From: an uncultured Patescibacteria group bacterium
GTDB lineage: Bacteria > Patescibacteriota > Microgenomatia > UBA10105 > UBA927
Length of the DNA: 40,098 bases
Reading direction: 5' to 3'
Assembly: GCA_937921305.1 (NCBI GenBank)
Contig: CAKZSU010000009.1
Location: 1-40,098 of the forward strand
Under the pieces are notes generated by a model. The model searched no databases. It worked only from the letters and a program-made list of their open reading frames with translations, and was not told where the DNA came from. A program made the position numbers and the translations under genes. Shown here in pieces: positions 36,566 through 40,098 of the stretch (within the stretch, counting starts at the first letter, position 1; the number at the start of each line of letters is the position of its first letter).

Positions 36566-37372
36566 ATGCGATATGTTGAATTGGCGTATGTAGCGATTTT
36601 TTCATTTTTTTCTCTTCTTGTTGGTCCTATTTTCGCGCAAGAATTTCCTTCTGGCCTTCCTGTGGCAAGGACATTTAATAATCTTCCCGATTCTGCTCTC
36701 GAAGGAGACATTGTTTCATTAACTGACCGTCCTTATGAATTAGATCTGTCGAGAACAATTGGTGATTCTCGTATATATGGCGTTTTGCACAAATATCCTA
36801 TTGTTGTATATCGAACTGCAGATAAAATGCCTGTTGTTTCCTCAGGAGATGTCATGGTGAATATAACAACAATTGGCGGACTAATCAATCGAGGCGATAT
36901 TATTGTGGCAAGCGAAATTCCTGGAAAGGGACAGAAAGCACCGATTAGAGGAAAAGGATATATGGTTGGATATGCGTTGGAATCATTTGGGGAGCAAGAC
37001 GGAGAAGCGTTTGTTTACAAAGGGAAAAAGCTTCGCAGAGGGAAAATACGAGTGCTATTGGCGATTCGCCCCATTGATCCATTGCATCAAGGATCCCTGC
37101 TTCATCGGGTTCAATCTACCTCGTTGGATTTCTTAAATGGCAATGGAGATCGGTGGATTCGCTATCTTATTGCGCTGCTTATTGTTTCGTCAACGATTTA
37201 TTTTTCCTATCGCACATTTCAGGAAAATGTTGCGAAAGGGATTGAAGGCATAGGAAGGAATCCGTTGGAAAAAATGAGCATTCAGGCCATGGTGACGATG
37301 AATATGATTCTTATTGGCATATTGTGCATTGGCGGAATTGCGTTAGGTGTTCTTATTATTGTTTTCGTGTGA
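36566..37372 (+). CDS. Exported protein with tail-fibre-type beta domain and c-subunit-like membrane hairpin
   Basis: 268 residues. Signal peptide residues ~1-25 (ending GPIFAQ). Residues ~40-170 match a beta domain seen in phage-tail-like and Patescibacteria surface proteins: EGDIVSLTDRPYELD, YGVLHKYPIVV, PVVSSGDVMVNITT, INRGDIIVASEIPG, GYALESFG, KIRVLLAIRP. Two membrane helices follow (WIRYLIALLIVSSTIYFSY and the C-terminal MILIGILCIGGIALGVLIIV) joined by a polar loop with GIGRNP, as in ATP synthase subunit c; the ion-binding acidic residue of helix 2 is absent. The exported domain would face outward. Function unknown. It is divergent from the GalT-like gene. Confidence 0.72.
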   Translation: MRYVELAYVAIFSFFSLLVGPIFAQEFPSGLPVARTFNNLPDSALEGDIVSLTDRPYELDLSRTIGDSRIYGVLHKYPIVVYRTADKMPVVSSGDVMVNITTIGGLINRGDIIVASEIPGKGQKAPIRGKGYMVGYALESFGEQDGEAFVYKGKKLRRGKIRVLLAIRPIDPLHQGSLLHRVQSTSLDFLNGNGDRWIRYLIALLIVSSTIYFSYRTFQENVAKGIEGIGRNPLEKMSIQAMVTMNMILIGILCIGGIALGVLIIVFV

Positions 37373-37375
37373 CAA

Positions 37376-37428
37376 GTATCCACAAACGAGCAAAAATTAT
37401 CCACAAAATTTAAAAAAAGTTATCCACA
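37376..37428 (+). promoter_or_regulatory. Three phased DnaA boxes
   Basis: GTATCCACA (37376-37384), TTATCCACA (37397-37405) and TTATCCACA (37420-37428), all in the same orientation, starting 21 and 23 bases apart, close to two helical turns. The last two are exact matches to the DnaA consensus. They begin four bases after the preceding stop codon and end 16 bases before the deacetylase -10 box. No dnaA gene is in the window. Confidence 0.72.
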
Positions 37429-37440
37429 AAAATTCATATA

Positions 37441-37449
37441 TGTTATAAT
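37441..37449 (+). promoter_or_regulatory. Extended -10 of the deacetylase gene, 6 bases before the ATG
   Basis: TGT followed by TATAAT (37444-37449) and six bases to the ATG at 37456. The DnaA boxes occupy the -35 region, so DnaA binding could control this promoter. Confidence 0.62.
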
Positions 37450-37455
37450 AAACAC

Positions 37456-38244
37456 ATGGAACAGAGTGAAAAACATCATCATGCTACTGGGTATAATTTA
37501 TCGCGACGAAAATTTTTGCAACGCATGACTTTTTTTGCCATAGGAATGGTTTTACCACCGCGAAAAATCTATCCCTTTCCTCAAAGGGAAGAAAACGGAA
37601 GAGAGCAACAAGGTATTAATTGGCCTGAAGATCTTCGAGGCAACGAAGATTTTCTTAGAGGAAATATTTTTATTACGATTGACGATTGTCAATTTACCCC
37701 GCATTTGCGATCGATGTTTGAGACGCTTAAAGAAAATCATGCTACTGCTACATTTTTTCCAAATACTGTTTATCAACGAACCGATGAAGTATATATGTTA
37801 TGGAAAGATATTTATGCTGCTGGCAACGATATTGGGTATCACACGACGAATCATGACTTTGGAAGCGGAAGTTCAACATCAAATTGGTCTATTGAGCAAC
37901 TCAAAGAAGATTTCGATAGATTTACGCAGACGATGCGAGAGATATTAAAGAATCCTTCTTATACGCCAAGATTTGTGCGACCGCCATTTGGGGCTTGGAA
38001 TCAGAAGTGGATGACATTTGTTAGAGAGCGGGGGTTGACGAATGTGCGATGGAATTTCGTTCCTAATGCAAAAAATAATAGTTTAAAATATTTTGATGTA
38101 GTCATGAAGCATCCGCAAGGAGGAAGAATTATTTTGCTTCATACGCGACAATGGGATGTAGAGTGGTTGCAACGTAATATTGTAGGCCTTCAAACATTAG
38201 CAACGCAATATAATGGAAAATTGATTTCATTTCGTAATCTCTAA
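37456..38244 (+). CDS. Polysaccharide deacetylase (NodB/CE4) with Tat-type signal
   Basis: 262 residues. The N-terminus has a twin-arginine motif (NLSRRKFLQR) and a hydrophobic segment (MTFFAIGMVLP), implying export in folded, metal-loaded form. NodB motifs follow: ITIDDCQF (catalytic/metal Asp), GYHTTNHDF (His-x3-His metal site), RPPFGAWN and ILLHTRQ. It would remove acetyl or N-acetyl groups from envelope glycan or peptidoglycan. Length is normal for a single CE4 domain. It is preceded by three DnaA boxes and a leaderless-type promoter. No downstream gene is close; a weak AGATAAAA/TTTTATCT hairpin lies 50 bases past the stop. Confidence 0.9.
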   Translation: MEQSEKHHHATGYNLSRRKFLQRMTFFAIGMVLPPRKIYPFPQREENGREQQGINWPEDLRGNEDFLRGNIFITIDDCQFTPHLRSMFETLKENHATATFFPNTVYQRTDEVYMLWKDIYAAGNDIGYHTTNHDFGSGSSTSNWSIEQLKEDFDRFTQTMREILKNPSYTPRFVRPPFGAWNQKWMTFVRERGLTNVRWNFVPNAKNNSLKYFDVVMKHPQGGRIILLHTRQWDVEWLQRNIVGLQTLATQYNGKLISFRNL

Positions 38245-38638
38245 TAAATGTTTGGCTTTATTAAGATGCTCTTTGTGTTTGCTGATCTAAAAAGATAAAA
38301 GATATTTAGTTTTTTTATCTCTTGCCTATAAGTAAATAATTCTTTTTATTTTGTTCGTTATCGTTATTCTCATTGCTATACTTCCTTGTATTTATATATA
38401 AAAATACTATAAGTATTATAAATACATACGATAAATGAAAATAAATTTTATAAGATAAGTTAATTTTTATAAAAATGATGTATTTTTATTTTCTCAATGT
38501 GTCTCATGAATAACATCGTATATTAATATATTATATAAATTTTGATATTGTTTATTTTATTCATAAATCAACATAGTTTAATCTTTATAAGATATATATA
38601 AATATTTATACTATTTCTGTGCTTCTTCAAAAAAAATA

Positions 38639-38654
38639 CTCTCTTTAAAGAGAG
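38639..38654 (-). terminator. Perfect 16-base palindrome with T-run on the minus strand
   Basis: CTCTCTTTAAAGAGAG; on the minus strand it is followed by TATTTTTTTT. Could end minus-strand transcripts, though no minus-strand gene lies upstream. Confidence 0.4.
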
Positions 38655-38981
38655 ACTAAATTACTCATTAAAACTAAATGTTTCATATTAAATAGATAAT
38701 TTTCCTATAAGTCTTTTAAAATAGACAAGTGGCACTGTTTAAAGAAATTTATATATCAATTATTTTTCCATTTTAAATGGTAATCTATTCTTTTTATAGA
38801 GTTACTATCTTTTTCGTATAAACAAGAGAGGAATTATCAATTAGATCGAATTTTTGCTGGCAGAAAAGAATATAATATTGCTTACTTCCCAGACTGATTT
38901 TGAATAATTCTTTTAATTATTCTTCTCAAAAACATCTTTTTATTTTTTGGATTACATCGCTTAAAAAATACCATGAATTTC

Positions 38982-39009
38982 TTGACAAATTAATAAATTC
39001 ATCTATGAT
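38982..39009 (+). promoter_or_regulatory. Promoter TTGACA-16-TATGAT in the long spacer
   Basis: TTGACA 38982-38987, 16-base spacer, TATGAT 39004-39009. The predicted start near 39016 is 240-370 bases before the possible starts of the collagen-like gene, so it either makes a long leader or a separate small RNA. A hairpin AGCTC/GAGCT followed by TTATT lies near 39076-39090. Confidence 0.5.
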
Positions 39010-39255
39010 GAAATAGATTAAGCTTGTATTTATTATTTTATAATTTTTCAATTTTCGTATGTAAAAACTGAAAATAGCTCAATAAGAGCTTTATTACACT
39101 AATATATCGTTATTCCTTATTTATTATCATATGTCCTGCCCAATAACTAATAAATTTATAAATTTACTTTATTCCAATTATTCTCAAAACATTCTTTTCA
39201 CTAATATAAAGCCGCGATTGAAAAATAGTGTATTATTTCATCCTTCTTGAAATGT

Positions 39256-40098
39256 ATGATAAATCGTTTTTTTGATTGCGCAAAGCAACGCATTACATAT
39301 CAAAATCGCTCTGCCTCTATTGATTATTTCAATACTGCTTCTTTTTTTCAAAAACGAATAAAAAACAAAGTTTCGTTCTTTTATATGGTTAGATTTTTTC
39401 CAATCTTTCTTCTTCTTCTTCTTCTTCTTATTCTTGGAGTTTCTCATGCATATTCATTGCGAGAAGAGAGCTTTATATATCAGTCAGCAAGCAATCCTGT
39501 TGAACATATAAAAGCATCGTTTACTCAAGTAGAACGAGAGAGATTGGAATTTAATGTAGATGTGGCAATGGCAAAGGGGCTTCAAATTGAAAGATCGCTT
39601 GATGTGCAACAAAATGCATCTGTGGCTGGTGTATTGAGCTCTTATGAAGGTAATATCCGTATCGGATTAAAGGTAGGGGAAGAATCGCAGTTTGTGGTTG
39701 ACAAGTCAGGAAGGATTGCTAATGCGTCGGGGATTACATCAGGTGGATTCATCTTTTTCACTGAACTTCCACAGGGATCTGGATCTGTATTGTGTCTTGC
39801 ATCAAATAATCAAGTGGTTCGTTGTTCGTCGCTTTCAAGTTCTCTTTTGCCACCTACGCCAACGCCATTACCGGAAAATCTCTTGAATATATTGCTTAAC
39901 CCTCTTCCAACGCCAACGCCAATTACTTTATATTTTGCTCCGACAGGACCTAGCGGAGGTACAGGAGTATATGGTCCAACGGGGGCAACCGGCTCAACCG
40001 GCGCAACCGGGGCAACGGGTGAAGCTGGCCCAACCGGCGCAACGGGAGCTACCGGAAGTCAGGGACCCACGGGAGCCACAGGAGGAACAGGGAGTCAA
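39256..40098 (+). CDS. Second collagen-like surface protein (C-terminus beyond right edge)
   Basis: 281 codons, open at the right edge. Two starts are possible: ATG 39256, giving a 43-residue basic N-terminal extension, or ATG 39385, giving an ordinary signal peptide (MVRFFPIF, poly-Leu, ILGVSHAYS). Residues ~68-205 are a beta-rich region ([25 protein letters not shown]-like segments). A Pro-rich linker ([19 protein letters not shown]) precedes Gly-X-Y triplets ([13 protein letters not shown]) from about residue 235. The triplet family and codon choice match the left-edge protein. Likely a secreted or anchored fibre. Confidence 0.85.
   Translation, partial: MINRFFDCAKQRITYQNRSASIDYFNTASFFQKRIKNKVSFFYMVRFFPIFLLLLLLLILGVSHAYSLREESFIYQSASNPVEHIKASFTQVERERLEFNVDVAMAKGLQIERSLDVQQNASVAGVLSSYEGNIRIGLKVGEESQFVVDKSGRIANASGITSGGFIFFTELPQGSGSVLCLASNNQVVRCSSLSSSLLPPTPTPLPENLLNILLNPLPTPTPITLYFAPTGPSGGTGVYGPTGATGSTGATGATGEAGPTGATGATGSQGPTGATGGTGSQ
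39409..39429 (+). repeat. (CTT)7 microsatellite in the signal peptide
   Basis: Seven perfect CTT units encoding the poly-Leu core of the signal peptide. Slippage by whole units keeps the frame and changes the length of the hydrophobic core. Confidence 0.85.
39946..40098 (+). repeat. Collagen triplet repeat at the right edge
   Basis: GC-rich Gly-X-Y coding repeat running into the window end. 40039-40079 is identical to the reverse complement of 410-450. Confidence 0.88.

Larger units (their letters stand above)
38245..39255. other. AT-rich intergenic spacer upstream of the second collagen-like gene
   Basis: About 1 kb with no protein-like frame. It holds the palindrome at 38639-38654, the promoter at 38982-39009, and weak hairpins near 39052-39093. 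It mirrors the 1.2 kb spacer next to the first collagen-like gene. Confidence 0.65.

Overview
The window looks like a chromosome segment of a Patescibacteria (Candidate Phyla Radiation) bacterium. The evidence is the gene repertoire and sequence style: AT-rich spacers, short genes, comEA with a fission version of comEC, long exported repeat proteins carrying the Cys-containing fibronectin-type module common in this group, a PEGA/beta-propeller protein, tRNAs without encoded CCA, and TGA used as a stop (standard code 11). The phylum call is inference from gene content; a Microgenomates-like origin is possible but not shown.

Layout. 1-1956 (minus) is the first part of a membrane-anchored collagen-like surface protein that runs off the left edge. 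A 1.2 kb AT-rich spacer follows. 3.1-11.0 kb (plus) holds leuS, comEA, comEC split into a channel gene and a metallo-beta-lactamase gene, a candidate small RNA or attenuator, and argS. 11.3-14.0 kb (minus) is a 900-residue exported delta-60-repeat propeller protein. lepA (plus) and a HELAH membrane protease (minus) converge near 16.5 kb. 17.4-23.7 kb is mostly minus strand and mixes intact genes (acidic low-complexity protein, DUF11-type LPKAG surface protein, sortase, conserved 123-residue protein) with four decayed loci: a REP-associated tyrosine transposase, a SpoVT/AbrB antitoxin, its PIN toxin, and a ~695-codon gene broken by about four frameshifts. None of the four is visible as one intact reading frame. 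24.0-30.35 kb holds an M16 protease, an unknown protein, ndk, maf, a methyltransferase and an HD/TGS RelA-SpoT relative. Two tandem tRNAs (Pro-CGG, Arg-CCT) lie at 30.5 kb. 30.6-38.2 kb is an envelope block: PEGA propeller protein, mreB, two GT4 glycosyltransferases, a GalT-like HIT enzyme, an exported protein with a c-subunit-like membrane hairpin, and a Tat-signal polysaccharide deacetylase. A 1 kb AT-rich spacer leads to a second collagen-like protein that runs off the right edge.

How it fits together. The window is rich in cell-surface functions (two collagen-like proteins, LPKAG substrate plus sortase, deacetylase, glycosyltransferases, MreB) and in DNA uptake (ComEA/ComEC), with translation genes between. 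Regulation appears compact: at least seven genes have a -10 hexamer ending only 6-7 bases before the start codon, the arrangement expected for leaderless mRNAs. Other points worth following are three helically phased DnaA boxes before the deacetylase gene, a TTGACA-17-TATGAT promoter feeding a strong hairpin terminator 200 bases before argS, and a 41-base in-frame identity between the two collagen-like genes, which face opposite ways and could recombine to invert the whole segment.
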